From Gnetum montanum (Eukaryota > Streptophyta > Gnetopsida > Gnetales > Gnetaceae), in NCBI GenBank assembly GCA_015680685.1, contig MNCI01000270.1, positions 755,854 through 819,853 of the forward strand: DNA of 64,000 nt, in the 5' to 3' direction. Shown here piece after piece: positions 1 through 13,317 of this stretch (positions within the stretch are counted from its first letter, which is position 1; each line of letters begins with the position of its first letter). Under the pieces are notes generated by a model, which worked only from the letters and a program-made list of their open reading frames with translations, was not told the origin of the DNA and searched no databases. The position numbers were made by a program, and so were the translations under genes.

Positions 1-1077
1 GAGGAGCAACCACAAAAGGTTATTAATGAAGTACACGAAGGAATGTGTGGTGGACACATAGCATCTAGGGCCATGATTGCAAACATTAGGCACCTAGGGG
101 ACTACTGGCCTCACATGGAGCATGATTGCCTAGCCAAAGTCAAGACTTGTGATATGTGCCAAAGATATGAAAATCTCATACACGTTTCACCTATAGAGTT
201 ACATCTGACACAGATTACGTGGCCTTTCCAGAAATGGGGACTAGACATCATAGGACATATCATGCCTAAGTATTATGCAAGACATAGCTTCATCATCACC
301 ACCACTGAGTATTTTACTAAGTGGGTAGAGGCTATCCCCCTGAGAAATACTACATCTCAGCAGATTTTCCACTTCATCTTGGACAACATTATGATAAGGT
401 TTGGGCTTCCCATGACTATTGTGACTGACAACGGGCCACAGTTTAGTAGTACAGAAACCTAAACCTTTTGTAGAAATCTTGGCATCAGACAATCATTCTC
501 CTTGCCATACAACCTGTAGGCAAATAGACAAGCAGAGGCTACAAAAAAATTCATCATAAACTTGCTGAAGAAAATGTTTAACAACAGCAAGAGGTGATGG
601 CATGAGAAAATCCTCTATATGTTGTGGGCTTATAGGAAAACATGTAGGACTATGACAAGTAAGACACCTTATAGTCTTGTTTATGGATCTGAAGCGGTGT
701 TACCTCTTGAGTTGTAGGTGCCATCACTCCGAATGATACTATCGAATGTTGTGAGTGAAGCCCAAAACAATGAGTCGAGGATCATCGACCTTGACTCAAT
801 ATAGGAGGAGCATGCATAGACACTAGGTTGCATAGAGTATTATCAAAATAAGAAGTAATAGAAACATCATGCAAATTTGCATCAATGGACAATATAAAAA
901 AGAGACCTTTTTCTTAAGGATGTCCATGAGCATATGAACAAATTCTCAAAAAACTAGGAAGGTCCATACATGGTCACAAAAGCCTTTGGGAATAGGGCCT
1001 ACAAGTTGGTAGACATGGAAGGCAATGAGTTTGCAAATTTGATGAATCACTCATATCTCAATTTGTACTACATATGA
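1..1077 (+). pseudogene. Family I integrase fragment (internal A)
   Basis: The reading begins in the zinc-binding H2C2 domain (GGHIASR, then a CDMC pair) and runs through the catalytic core: first Asp in WGLDIIG, second Asp in VTDNGPQF, Glu region near QAEATKK. It is open to about base 460, where a TAA falls in the core. Later homology (WHEKILYMLWAY, TPYSLVYGSEAVLPLEL) continues with several TAG/TGA stops to the usual Tat C-terminus near LVDMEGNEFANLMN. The start lies outside the window. Integrase joins element cDNA to host DNA, but this copy is dead. The closest relatives in the window are the integrases at 5455-6523 and 12270-13296. Confidence 0.9.
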
Positions 1078-1084
1078 TGCATGA

Positions 1085-1497
1085 AGCAGATAAGAAAATG
1101 TCTGCTACGATGTAAAACTAGTAAAGCTTCACCAACATCCACTATGACATAAAATTGGAAAAGCTCATCTGCTATGATGTAAAACTAGCATAGATAGTCT
1201 ACTATGGCTATAAACTAGCACACACTGCCTACCATGACATAAAACTGGCAAAGAACGGTCTGCTAGGACTTAAACTATCTCATCCATCATCTGCCACGAC
1301 GTTAAACTAGCACAACTGTCTGCTAGGACCTTAAACTAGCATAGTGATCATCTGTTACGATGATAAACTAGTAGAGCAATCTGCTGAGACTCTAAACTAG
1401 CATGGTGGTCTGCTAGGACCCTAAACTAGCACACCACGAACTGCTGAGACCTTAAACTAGCACACCATGATCTACTAGGACCTTAAACTAGGTTCGC
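1085..1497 (+). repeat. Minisatellite after integrase, family I copy A
   Basis: Degenerate tandem units of roughly 26-36 bp. The first units read like CTGCTATGACATAAAACTGG; later ones like CTGCTAGGACCTTAAACTAG. The constant core is TAAACTAGCA or TAAAACTGGCA. It starts directly after the integrase stop. Tandem repeats in the 3' untranslated region are a known habit of Tat elements. Confidence 0.85.
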
Positions 1498-2871
1498 GGC
1501 ACGTCCCCAGCATGCATCATAATTCATTAAGCAAGTAAGCATGCACAATGCCAACACGAGGTGGGATGTTGCAGTTCCAGAATGCAGTTCATGATGCCAA
1601 GAAAACACCCTCTTGAACGTATGCAATGCCACTACTCCTAGCATCTTGCTGATCCTTGAAAGATATCTTATGACATCTTGCTGACTCTTTAGAGCTACTT
1701 CCACCACGGCTCATCACCCTAGCAGTAGCTTCCCTGGTCAACACCTGCTGCTAGAGTTCTAGCAGTATTGTGGCCCAGCCACAATGTTGCTATTCTCTAG
1801 CCCCCACTATAGCCCATGCCCAAAAGACATTTAGCTATTGGGTAACCTATCTCATAGCTAAACTGCATAATGTTTGTCTTGGGTAGGGATTCCTAAGCAT
1901 CTGCATTCATAGTAACTCCTAGCCTCCTTGGTGCCAGCTCCTCCACACTGATGTTGCCAAAACCACTACTAGCCTTCCTAGTTTGGACGTCACATGCCTC
2001 AGCAACAATTTCCAAAGCTCCAACAACATCCATAGCAAGTAAGACCTTTTCCTTTGTTTTGCATCATGGTTGTTTCTCCTGGTTTGCTTTCTGTTGTGTT
2101 TGTAGGGTGCGTACTAGAGGGGTGTCAGTCAAAGGTGCATTGTGCCATGGCGGCAAGACACTACATCATTACAAGGTGGACATCTTGATTATCTTGGCTA
2201 CTTCAAAGTGCATATCCTACCCTCCCCTTTAAGCTTCTTTACCTTGTTCCTTACACCTACAATTTCCACTCTCTCACCTCTTTTACAAGCTTTTCCTGAT
2301 ACCTATAAAGTCCTCCCATATGCTCAACCGCAAAGTCCATGATGCGTGTAACATAGCTCACTACATGGGAAGCATCTGTAGGTGGGTTAGAGCCCCATGT
2401 GGATGTAACATAACTCATCTCGGAAAAGAAACACCCATCTTGCAATAAAAAGGTTTTTTGAAAATGTAAATGGAAAAACAAAAAAAGACAAAAGTGTAAA
2501 AGAGCAAAGCTCATGCAAAAAAAATAAGTGCCTAAAAAAATAAGTGCTCTAAGAATTCTGACAAGAGGTTGAAGGTCAGTAAAAGAAAAGATGACCATGC
2601 AAACAACTCCCTCAAAAGAATTCCTATGAGGGATCTTGATAAGTTTCATATTTATCATTTTCTTGAACCTCCTTCCCCCTGCTTGACCTCCTTCCCCCTT
2701 ATTAACCCTTCCCTCTTCCTCGCATAACTAATGCAACACTCTCAAGCACAGCTAAGCGACATCTTGAAGATCACCATAGAGCGATGTTAGCATTTTGTCT
2801 TTCATGGTGTTTCATATTCTTTGTTGGCATCTCTCAGGTCCATCCTCTAGATGTTAACAAAGAGGGGCCAA
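1498..2871 (+). other. 3' noncoding region, family I copy A
   Basis: About 1.4 kb without a conserved reading frame. It aligns by eye along its length with 6963-8349 and 13641-15035, and in reverse with 50068-52088. Short ORFs here (for example 1951-2232) are not preserved in the sister copies, so I treat it as untranslated. It ends in the purine tract AAAGAGGGGCCAA just before the LTR. Confidence 0.75.
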
Positions 2872-2880
2872 TGAAACACC
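2806..2880 (+). other. PPT hairpin at the 3' LTR edge (family I, copy A)
   Basis: GGTGTTTC (2806-2813) pairs with GAAACACC (2873-2880), the first bases of the LTR. An inner stem pairs CTTTGTTGGCATCT with AGATGTTAACAAAG, with two G-T positions that would be G-U wobble in RNA. The polypurine tract AAAGAGGGGCCAA lies in the 3' arm. The same layout occurs at 8284-8357, 14970-15044, 21415-21489 and 50060-50133. Confidence 0.7.
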
Positions 2881-4652
2881 CTAAATGTTCAATACATTCT
2901 TACTTCACCAGGGTCCTAGAAATGAGGCAAACATTTCCACAAGTGTAGCCTCATGGCAGTTTGGCAAGAAATGGATGCTCTGAGTTTAGATTGTCCAGTT
3001 TGGAAAATTTTCTACTCCCAATGTTGAAAAGCCCAACAGACCCTCTAGCCTACCCATCTAGGTAATTCACCCAGCTAATAGTTTACTTAGAAACCATGCT
3101 CAGAGTTGTAGGTAGTGCTCAAGATGTGCGAAATAGTTCAGCAAAATTTCTAGTCAAAAAGTTTGCTACGCTATGCTCCGCTATGTAGCGTAGCAGGCCT
3201 CAAAAGATAGTTTCTTAGGCAACCAAACTGTTGTAGAAAAATGTGCTATGCTATGCTATGCTACGTAGTGTAGCATAGCGTAGTAAATGCAAAACAGAAA
3301 GGCTTAGCTTACCGAGTAATCCCAGTTGCACCCAGAAAGCACTTCAGCCTTCAAAACCAATTGCCTTGTTCAACTTCAAGTCCTTAGCAGAGCTTCTCAT
3401 TAGAAAATGGTGGATTGAGAAAAAAGTAGGCTATGTTGGCTACTACGCTATGCTATGCTACATAGCATAGCATAGCATAGCAATGATGCAAGAAAAAAAA
3501 AGGCATCTCGAGTGCAAGATCAGCAAGTTGCAGTTGCAGTTGTTAGCATGATCAAGCTTCAAGAAAATGTTTGCAACTTCAGCATGGTTCACAGATAAGT
3601 CTGGAATAGTGTAGCAAACATGCAGAGCTAGCCAAAACACTTCAAAGGATTCCAGCACATGCAATTAACTCCAATGAAAATTTCTTCTTTGAGTTGGTGG
3701 CTATAGCATAACATAGCGTAGCAAGCAGCTACACTACGCTACATAGCATAGCATAGCGTAGCAAGCAGCTACACTATGCTAACATACTACTCTCCATAGA
3801 ATAGCATAGTGTAGTAGGCAGGTATGCTACATCATTATGCTTCACTCCTTCTCTGCATCATTGGCACATCTGATCCCAGCATCTCTAGTTCTGACAGTGT
3901 AATTGCAGTGTGATAGGTTCACGACTGGCTTTACATGTTCATGAAGCATGGACACATCAACATCTTGTGGGTCTAGGACACATGTCATCTAGGCCTCATT
4001 TCCTACATCCTCCTAGCCTTATAAATACCCCAATGAGCAATGCTCAAAGGGTTGGCAAAATTTTGGGGTCATTGGCAACTTTGGTTGGAAATTTTGAGCA
4101 TTGTTAGCATTTTTTGTTGGAAAGTTGACAAACTTTAGCAATTGTTCGTTAACAAATTTGTGCAAGGGGTTAGAAAAAACAAATCCCCAGTTGACAAGTT
4201 GGCTTGGTAGCATTTTTCACTATTAGCTCGTAAGTTTTCATTGAAGCACATAGTTGGCTTGCTTTGAACATCCTGGTTACTTTTGGGATCTCTGTGCTTC
4301 TCAGTGTTGCACAACCAATTATATCCATCTTGACAAAGTAAAGCTGTAATCTTGAAGTGGTGTAGTTCTTAACTCTAATTCACTTTATTTTCCTGTTTAT
4401 CATTGCATTTTACATTGTTTTTTGCTTCATTGTATTTAATAATTGTTATTTCATGCTATAATCATTGTTTCTCAAAACAACATTTATAAAAGGATAAGTG
4501 ACACTGACTAAGTTCCTGTCTGATTGACCAGATCATTTAGGAAATCCCACTTCTATTTTATCTAACATGACCCTCGCACAGATCCAGGGTTAAGATTGTT
4601 CAACCGATGACGTCTCGGTGTTTTCCAGCCACCGACATTTTCAGTCGCTATA
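2872..4652 (+). repeat. LTR A, family I (1781 bp)
   Basis: Starts TGAAACACC after the purine tract; ends GTCGCTATA before RNase H coding sequence. It carries clusters of imperfect palindromes built from GCTACGCTATGC and TAGCGTAGCA (about 3165-3290, 3440-3485, 3700-3815). A TATA box lies at 4020-4027. Downstream is the block CCTGTCTGATTGACCAGA followed by GACCCTCGCACAGATC, shared with LTRs B and C and the reversed LTR at 48310-50067. It acts as 3' LTR of copy A and 5' LTR of copy B. Confidence 0.85.
4020..4027 (+). promoter_or_regulatory. TATA box of LTR A
   Basis: TATAAATA followed by CCCC, conserved at the same place in LTR B (9623) and LTR C (16274) and reversed at 48896. It is the likely core of the element promoter; transcription would run rightwards. 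Confidence 0.65.
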
Positions 4653-6523
4653 GCTATGTAGCCCAATCATCGACGAAATGACAAGTGATAGCTATACAGC
4701 TCACGACCTCACCAATAGATGATCAGCCAACCTTAGAATCAAAATTCCCTGATGAACATGTTAATAGCATCAACCCTATTCCATTGCACTTCGAGGCCAC
4801 TTTGCATTTCGATGGTGCCTCAACCACACAAGGTAGTAGTGTTGCCACCATCATTACATTCCCCTCAGAGGACATTCAACCTTTTACTTACCATTTTATG
4901 TTCCTTTGTACAAAAAATATAGCTGAGTACAAAGGACTCCTTAGGGGCCTTTTAGCAGCCCAGCAATTAAAGATCCAACATTTGGCAATCCAAGGAAATT
5001 CCCAACTCGTCGTCAACTAGATCATTGAAGTCTATGCCTATAAAGCTTTACACTTATAGCCTTATTGTGATTTGGCCAAAAATTTGTTGAAATAGTTCAT
5101 AATGACAGATATCCAACATGTTCCATGCAACAAGAACACTATAGGAAATTCCTTAGCCACACTAGCATTAAACTTGCTGCCACACCTATTTGAAACTTTA
5201 CCTACTTCAATAACAAAATGCATAGATCCTATCACTCAAGTAGTACACATGGCCTCCGTAAGCACTATTGATGCCCAAGAGTGGTACACTAATGTTAAAT
5301 CCCACCTTCAACATGGTGAACCCCCACACAGCTTGACATCCACCCAAAAGGATGCAATTTGAAAGCAAGCACTATAGTATGTCCTCGTAGAAGATAATAC
5401 CTTATGTAAACTTTCATTTGATGGGATATTGTTAACTTGCATTGGTGGGGAAGAGGCATAGAAAATTGTTAATGAAGTCCTTGAAGGACTATGTGGAGGA
5501 CACATAGCTCCCAGGGCCATGGTAGCTAAAATCAGACACCTAGAGTATTATTGGCCTTGCATGGAATGAGATTTCTTTGCTAAAGTTAGGATGTGTGATA
5601 CATGCCAACGTCATGAAAATCTTATACACATTTCACCTACTAAGTTGCATCCTACACAAATCATGTGGTCATTCCAATGATGGGGATTAGATATCATAGG
5701 ACCCATAACTCCTAAGTCTTTCGTAGGACATAGCTTCATCATCACTGTTACCGAGTACTTTACAAAGTGGGCAGAGGCTATTCCCCGTAGGAAAGCTACA
5801 TCCCAATAGGTTTGCCACTTTATCTTAGACAACATAGTAACAAGGTTTGGTCTTCCCATGACTATTGTAATAGACAATGGGCCATAGTTTAGTAGCATGG
5901 AAACCAAAACCTTTTGTAGCAACCTTGGCATCAAGTAATCTTTTTCATCACCATACTACCTATAGGAAAATGATCAGGTGGAGGCAACAAATAAGGCCAT
6001 CATCAGCTTGCTTAAAAGGATGCTTAGCAATAGCAAGAGGTGATGGCGTGAGCAAATCCTCTACGTGTTGTGGGCCTACCGTACGACATGCAGAATAGCT
6101 ACAAGTAAGACTCCTTATAGCCTAGTTTACAAATATGAAGTGGTGTTACCTCTTGAATTGTAGGTATTGTCACTTCAGATGATCCTTTCAAGCATTGTGA
6201 ATGAACCCCATAACAACGAGTCAAGGATCATCAATGTTGACTCTCTAGAGGAAGAGCATGCACAAACACTAGGTCGTATCGAATGGTATTATGAAAATCA
6301 GCAACAAAAGCATCATTTCAACCTACATCGATAGCCAATCAAAAAGGGGGACCTAGTTCTCAAAGCTGTCTATGAACATGCAAATAAGTTTTCAAAAAAC
6401 TGTGAAGGTCCATTCATAGTCACAAAAGCCTATGAGAATGGAGCCTTCAAACTGGCAGAGATGGATGGTAGGGAGTTTACAAATCTAGTGAACCATTTGT
6501 ACCTTAAGCCATACTACTTCTGA
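4653..6523 (+). pseudogene. 5'-truncated pol, family I copy B: archaeal-type RNase H and integrase
   Basis: Immediately after the LTR the sequence reads as the linker before the second RNase H. That domain spans about 4780-5020 (HFDGAST, then the NIAEYKGLLRGL helix, then GNSQLVV, where the usual Asp of GDSQ is replaced by Asn). A linker follows (5102-5362), then integrase: H2C2 region about 5455-5640, core with WGLDIIG and VIDNGP, and a C-terminus ending KPYYF at 6523. There are many stops, most at expected Gln or Arg positions (CAA or CAG to TAA or TAG; CGA to TGA). Leader, gag, protease, RT and the first RNase H are missing. It is non-functional. Confidence 0.88.
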
Positions 6524-6539
6524 TGCAAAAGAAAGGTAA

Positions 6540-6962
6540 CCATCCATAGTCCGCTATGACTATAAACTTGCATAGATAGTCTGCTATGACTATAAATTTG
6601 CATAGATAGTCTGCTATGACTATAAACTGGCACAGATAGTTCGTTATGACTATAAACTAGCATAGATGGTCTGCCATGATGTAAAATTGGCACAAAAGAC
6701 CCACTATGACGTTAAACTGGTACATCCACCATCTAATATGATGATAAACTAGCACAGAAATTTTCTAGGACCTTAAACTAGCATAGCGGTATGCTAGGAC
6801 CTTAAACTAGCACAATGGTCTGCTAGGACCTTAAATTAGCACACAACAGTTTGCTAGGACCTTAAACTAGCACAATGGTTTGCTAGGACCTTAAACTAGC
6901 ACATCGCGGTCTACTAGGACCTTAAACTAGTACATTTGATGGTCTACCAAGACCTTAAAATG
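6540..6962 (+). repeat. Minisatellite after integrase, family I copy B
   Basis: Tandem units beginning CATAGATAGTCTGCTATGAC and shifting to TGCTAGGACCTTAAACTAGC. Same position and core as 1085-1497, but with different unit order and number, so the array has been reshaped in each copy. Confidence 0.85.
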
Positions 6963-8349
6963 GGTTTGTAGCACAACGCTCTCAACTTGCATCCACAATC
7001 CCACAAACAAGAAAGCATGCACAGTACCAACATGGGGTAGGACGTTGCAATTCTAGAATGTAGTTCACGATGATAAGAGAACACCTTCTGGAACATATGT
7101 AATGCCACTACCCCTGGCATTTTGCTAATCCTCTAGAGATTTTATTTGACATCTTGTTGACCTTCCAGAGCTACCAGTACCATAGCTTATTGCCTGGCAA
7201 TAGCTTCTGTTGTCAGCACCTACTGTTGGAGTCCCAGCACTATTGTGGCTTAGCCACAAAGTTTCTACCCTCCATCCCTTGCCATCATCTGAGCTCAAAA
7301 TATGTTAATCTTTTAGGCCTATCTTCTTATAGCTAAACTGCATGATGTTTTCCTTGGGGACTCCTAAGAACTTCCATCACCATAACTCCTAGCCTCCTCG
7401 ATGCTAGCCCATTTAGTTTGCTACTACCAAAACCGCTGCTAGTCTTCCTACTTTAGACGTTGCATGCCTCAGCAAAAATGTCTGCCACTTCAATGATGTC
7501 TAAATAAAGAAAGATCTTTTCCTAATTACATTTCATGGTTACATTTCTTTGGTTTACTTTCTATTGCACTTGTAGGATACAGGTCGAGATGGCATCAGTC
7601 AGGGATGTGTTTCGTCAAGAGGACAATACACTACATCATTCGCAGGTGATTGCTTCGGGTGGCTTAACTACTTGGGAGTGCACATCCTACCCTTCCTATT
7701 AACCTTTGTCACCTCATTTCTTACACTCGTAGTTTCCCTTGTCACATCTCTTTTACAAGATTTCTCGATGCATGTAAACCCCTCACATATGCTCAACCGC
7801 AAAGTCCATGATGTGCGTAATATAGCTCGTCGCATGGGAAGAATCTATAGGCAGGTCAAAGCCCCACATGGATGTAACATAACTCATCTTAGGGAGGAAA
7901 CACCTATCCTAAAACAACAAGGTTGTTTGCAAGTGAAATGGCTAAATAGCAAAAGAAAAGCGCAAAAGAGTAATAAAAAAAAGCTCAAAAAAAGAACATG
8001 TGCCCAAAAGAAATGGCACATCATCTATTTCACAATGACCATTTCTAAGCATTCCAATGAGAGGTCAGAAACTAGCAAAAGAAAGATGCCCATGCACATT
8101 GACTCCCTCATAAGTACTCCAATGAAGGACCATGCTATGTTTCATCTTTTCTTTTCCTTAACCTATCCCCTCAAATCCATCCTTTTCCTCCTTTTTCTTG
8201 CACTACTATCCTAATACTCCCAAGCACAACAAAGCGACATCTAAGCGACCACTGGAAAGTGATGTTGGTGTCTTGTCCTTCATGGTGTTTTGTATTCTTT
8301 GGCAACATCTATCAAGCAGATCCTCCAGACATTGACAAATAGGGGCCTG
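6963..8349 (+). other. 3' noncoding region and PPT hairpin, family I copy B
   Basis: Aligns with 1498-2871 and 13641-15035. It ends with a decayed hairpin and purine tract: GGTGTTTT at 8284-8291, then AATAGGGGCCTG, then LTR B. A chance 180-codon ORF (7672-8214) lies within; its frame is broken in the sister copies, so I do not call it a gene. Confidence 0.75.
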
Positions 8350-10197
8350 TGAAAAACTATAAAATTTCAAGACCCTCATGCTTTAGTAGAGTTTTGGAAT
8401 TTGGGCAAGGACTTCCACAAGTGCAGTATCATGATGGTTTGGTAGGAAAGTGTAGGCACTAAGGATAGACTATCTAGTCTAGCAAGTTTTGTATCTCCAA
8501 GGCTGACAAGCTCGCCAAACTCTCTAGCCTACCCAACTAGACAATTGACCCAGCTAACAGTCTACTCAAAGACCATGCTAGAAGTTGTCAAAAGTGTTCA
8601 GGATGAGAAAAAATGTTTAACAAGTTTTCTAGTGAAGAGGTCTACTATGTTGTGCAATGTAGCAAGCCTTGAAAGATAACCACTCAAGCGTCCAAATTTG
8701 AATTGATAAAATGATTGCAAGATAAGTTAGGATTCAACCAACACAAGGTGCTACGCTATGCTATGCTATGCTACGCTATGTAGCATAGCACAGTGTAACA
8801 AAGGTAGAGCAGAAAGGCACATCTTGCTTAGTGATTCCAATAAAAAGACTGCAATTTAGCATGACTTTAGCCTCTAAAATTGGTTGCCCCACTTAGCCCG
8901 TAGGCCTCAACCAAAGTTTCTTGCTAGAAAATGGTGGATTGAACAAGGAATCATGATGTATTGGCTACTACGCTGTGCTACACTACATAGTGTAGCACAA
9001 CATAGCAACAATGCGAAAAAAATAGAACTATTCCAAACATGATTTTAGCAAGTCTGAAGGCTTCTCAGCATGAAGGAAAAAACTTGCAATTTTTTGCTTA
9101 ACCAAGACTCAGACTAATGTTCTTCTGCTCCTATGCAAATTTTTGTCAAGACTAGTGGCTATGCTATGCTAAGCGACATAGTGTAGCACAACATAGCAGG
9201 TAGCTACTTATGCTAGACCAATGTGCTTAATAGTGTGAGTAGTGAAACACTGGCATATAATCATCAAGACATCTTTGGGTAGCTCCTGAATTTGTTGGCA
9301 ACAATCTTTCTCACTTTGGCATCTCCTTGGCAAAATCAACAATTTTACTCCATTTTGTATACCCCTGGTCAACTCCCAAAAAATTGTTCCTATGCTTGAC
9401 CCTTCTTATAAGAGTAGGGAAGATGTAGTCCTAGAGCATAGGCTTAATTTTTCTTACATTATTAGCACACTGTATTTTGGCACATGCAGTTTCAGCAATA
9501 TGGTCACAGTGTAACAAAGTTCACATCTAGCATCGCATACCTACATGGTATGGGCATGTTAGCACCTTGTAGGGCCCAGGACACGTGGCATCTAGACCAC
9601 ATTTCTCTCCTGTTCTTGGCCTTATAAATACCCCAGGAAACAACACTAGGGGGGTTGGCTTTTGGTGTAGTTGATTTTTGGAGAGCATAGTTGGCATTTT
9701 TGAGCATTTTGGTTACCTTTGAGTTCTCTGGTTGGCTCTAAACATCACTTTGTGAGTCGAGCATTTTGTCATCCTAGCAAACATAGTAGCAAGTAGAAGA
9801 ACTGTAACTATATTGTCTAGTGTAAGCAGTGTCTCTCTAGTGTTTCATAACCTATTGTATACTTTTTAGAAAGGCAAAGGATCAAATCCGTGACCTTTGG
9901 GGCGGTGCACTCCCTGACCCAAATCTATTTTGCTATTTGCTTATTGTCATCATTGTTTTGCATTATTTTCATCACTTTACATTTTTCAATCATTGATTTA
10001 CTTCGCATGTCTTGCTTCTAAAACAAACATTTACGAAAGGTTAAGATACACTGATTAAGTCCCTATTTGATTGACCAGACCGTTCAGGGCACCCCACTTC
10101 TGTTTCCCTCCAGCATGGCCCTCGCACAGATCTGGGGTTAAACTATTCTGCCGACAACCTCTCGGTGTTCCAGCCACCGATGTTTTCAATTGCTATA
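8350..10197 (+). repeat. LTR B, family I (1848 bp)
   Basis: Starts TGAAAAACTATAAAATTTC (first bases mutated from TGAAACACC) and ends ATTGCTATA. Palindromic TACGCTATGC/TAGCATAGC clusters lie at about 8745-8790, 8965-9010 and 9155-9200. TATA box at 9623-9630. The downstream block with TTGATTGACCAGACCG and CTCGGTGTTCCAGCCACC matches LTRs A and C. It serves as 3' LTR of copy B and 5' LTR of copy C. Confidence 0.85.
9623..9630 (+). promoter_or_regulatory. TATA box of LTR B
   Basis: TATAAATA followed by CCCC, in the same position as in LTRs A and C. Confidence 0.65.
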
Positions 10198-13100
10198 ACT
10201 ATGATGATATGTTAGGTTTGGACCCACAACTCACACAACATAATATCGTCCTAGACCCACGTATTAGGGCAGTCAAGCAAAAGGCTTGAAAATTCAAACT
10301 AGAAATCACATAGCTGTACGCGATGAAATCACCAAATTATATCACGATGGTTTCATTCACATGGTTGATTACTCAGAGTGGGTGTCAAATATCATTATGG
10401 TCTCTAAGAAAACAAGAGGTATATGAATTTTTATAGACTTTCAAGATCTAAACAAAGCAACAATCAAAGATGACTTCCCATTACCAAGTATTGATCAACT
10501 TATTGGCACTACAGCTGGTCATGCTTTACTATCCTTTATGGATGGGTTCTTAGGTTATAATCAAATTTGTATCAATCCAAAGCATTAGTTAATAACTACC
10601 TTCTTGACCCCTTGGGGAACCTTATGTTACACCATGATGCCTTTTGGTCTCAATAATGCTAGAGCAACCTATCAATGAGCCATGACATACATATTTAGTG
10701 ACTACCTCTTAGAGAGACTAAATGATTATGTGGATGACATACTAGTCAAGTCTAAGGGAGCTATTGATCATCCCAATGATCTAGATGTAGTCCTCAAGTA
10801 TTGTCATAGGCATGACTTATATCTCAATCCAAAAAAATGTGTTTTCGGAGTTAAAACGGGATGCATGCTAGGGTTTATAGTATCGGAAGTTGGAATATGA
10901 GTGGACCCTGACAAAGTTAAGGCCATCATTAACCTAGCACCCCCTACCAACCTTAAAGAATTGTGTAGGTTGCAAGGTAGAATACTGTCTATCAAAATTT
11001 TTATAGTAAGGCTGACTGACAAGTTACACCCCATGCAACACTTGCTAAAAAAGGGGATCAACTTTGAGTGGACAACATAGTGTCAACAAGCCTTCGATGA
11101 TTTAAAGAAAGAGCTTTTGCACCTCCCAACCATTTACCCACCATAGAGGGATAAGCCTTTCTACATCTACCTTTCCACCTTGGACACATCTATTGTAGCA
11201 TTGTTATGCCAGAGGAGAGATGACGGCTTTGAAATCCTATTTTATTACCTAAGACATGCACCAATAGCTTATGAGGTGAAGTACAACGAAGTAGAAAGAA
11301 ATTGTCTTGCCCTAGTATTTATTCTAAAAAATGGAGACATTACCTATTCTGTAGTAAGGTCAACATCATATGCAAGAGAAACATACTTCAAGCTATCATA
11401 AACAATTTATAAGAAAATAGCAGGATAGCCCAATGAAAAGCTATAATGGTGGAATTCTACTTACACTATGTAGCCCAATCATTGATAAAGGGACAAGCAA
11501 TCGCTACATAGCTCACAATCTCACCCGTCAATGATCAGGCAATGATAGAGCTAGAGTTCCTTGATGAACATGTTAACAGCATTAACCCTGTGCCATTATA
11601 CTTTGAAGTCACTTTGCATTTTGACAATGCCTCAACTACGCGAGGTGGTAGTGCTGCTATCGTCATTACATTTCCCTATGGGGATATTCGATCTTTTTCT
11701 TACCATTTTACATTCCTTTATACAAATAATGTAGTTGAGTATGAAGGACTCCTTAGGGGCCTTTTAGCAGCCCAAGAATTAAAGATCCAACATTTGGCAG
11801 TTCGAGGCGATTCCCAACTCGTCGTCAACCAAATAACCAAAATCTATGCCTGTAAAGCTTCACATTTATAGCCTTATTGTTACTTGGCTAAGAGTTTGCT
11901 GAAATAGTTTACAACGATAGACATCCAACACGTGACATGCAATGAGAACACTATAGCAGATGCCTTAGCCATGCTAGCATTAAATGTTCCACCACACCTA
12001 TTCAAAACTTTACCTGCTTCAATAATGGAGTGCATAGACCTTATCACTCAAGTGGTACACATCACCTCCATAAGTGCTACCAATGCCCAAGAGTGGTACA
12101 CTAACGTTAAAGCCTATCTTCAACATGGTGAACCCCCACACAGCTTGACATCTGCTCAAAAGTATGTGATTCAAAAGTGAGCCTAATAGTATGTCCTTAT
12201 AGGAGATAATACCTTATGAAAACACTCCTTTGATGGCATATTGCTAACTTGCGTTGGTGGGGAAGAAGCATAGAAAATTGTTAATGAAGTCCATGAAGGA
12301 CTATGTGGAGGACACATGGCTCCTAGGGCTATGGTAGCAAAAATCAGACACCTAAGATATTACTGGCCTTGCATGGAATGAGATTGCCTTAACAAAGTTA
12401 GGACATGTGATACATGCCAACATCATGAAAATCTTATTCATGTCTCACCTATGATCACGTGGCCATTCTAATGATGGGGACTAGATATCATAGGACATAT
12501 CACACCTATGTCTTCTATCATCATTACCACCAAGTACTTTACAAAGTGGCTGGAGGCCATCCCCCTTGAGAAGACTATATCTTAATAGATTTGCCACTTT
12601 ATCTTAGATAACATAGCAACAAGGTTTTATATTCCCATGACTATTGTGACAAACAATGCACCACAATTTAGGAGCGCAGAAACCAAAACCTTTTGTGAAA
12701 ATTTTGGCATTAAGCACTCGTTTTCATTGCCATACTACCCATAGGAAAATGGTCAGGTATAGGTAATAAACAAGGCCATCATCAACCTACTCAAAAGGAT
12801 GCTTAGCAATAGTAAGAGGCGATGGCATGAATAAATCCTCTATGTGTTATGGGCTTACTACATGATGTGCGGAACAACTACAGGTTAAACTCCTTATAGT
12901 CTAGTTTACAGATCTGAAGTAGTGCTACCTCTCAAATTGTAGGTACCATCACTTCAGATGATCCTATCAAGCATCATGGAAAAAGCCCAGAACAATGGGT
13001 CAAGAATCATTAACTTCGACTCCATAGAGGAGGAGCATGGCCAAACACTTGGTCATATTGAATGGTACCAAGACAATAAGTGGCAAAAGCATCATTCCAA

Positions 13101-13296
13101 TCTACATCAATGACCAATCGAAAAAGAGGACCTAGTTCTCAAAGCTATTCGTGAGCATGTAAACAAGTTCTCAGCAAACTAGGAAGGTCTATTCATAGTT
13201 ACGAAAGCCTATGAGAACGGAGCCTTCAAACTAGAAGACATGAATGGTAAAGAGTTTTCAAATCCCATGAACCACTTGTACCTCAAGCCATACTAA
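10198..13296 (+). pseudogene. 5'-truncated pol, family I copy C: RT, RNase H, archaeal-type RNase H, integrase
   Basis: Homology starts just upstream of RT (DMLGLDPQLTQHNIVLDP), right after the LTR end. RT motifs follow: VDYSEWVSNIIMV, IDFQDLNKATIKDDFP, PWGTLCYTMMPFGL and the catalytic YVDDI near 10730. The RT-linked RNase H (about 11150-11400) has lost its first acidic residue (YLSTLD). The archaeal-type RNase H at 11590-11870 keeps FDNAST, NNVVEYEGLLRGL and RGDSQLVVNQ. Integrase runs from about 12270 to the C-terminus at 13296, with stops and small deletions. One TGA (KA*K, about 10287) falls at the same codon as TGAs in families II and III. The pol is dead. Confidence 0.9.
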
Positions 13297-13317
13297 GTCT
13301 GATGCAAAAGTAAGGTA

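Noticed and set aside
7672-8214. 180-codon ORF, the longest in the family I 3' regions
   Set aside because: Its frame is broken by stops and shifts in both sister copies (2180-2720 and 14358-14900), and the sequence lies in noncoding 3' DNA; chance ORF.
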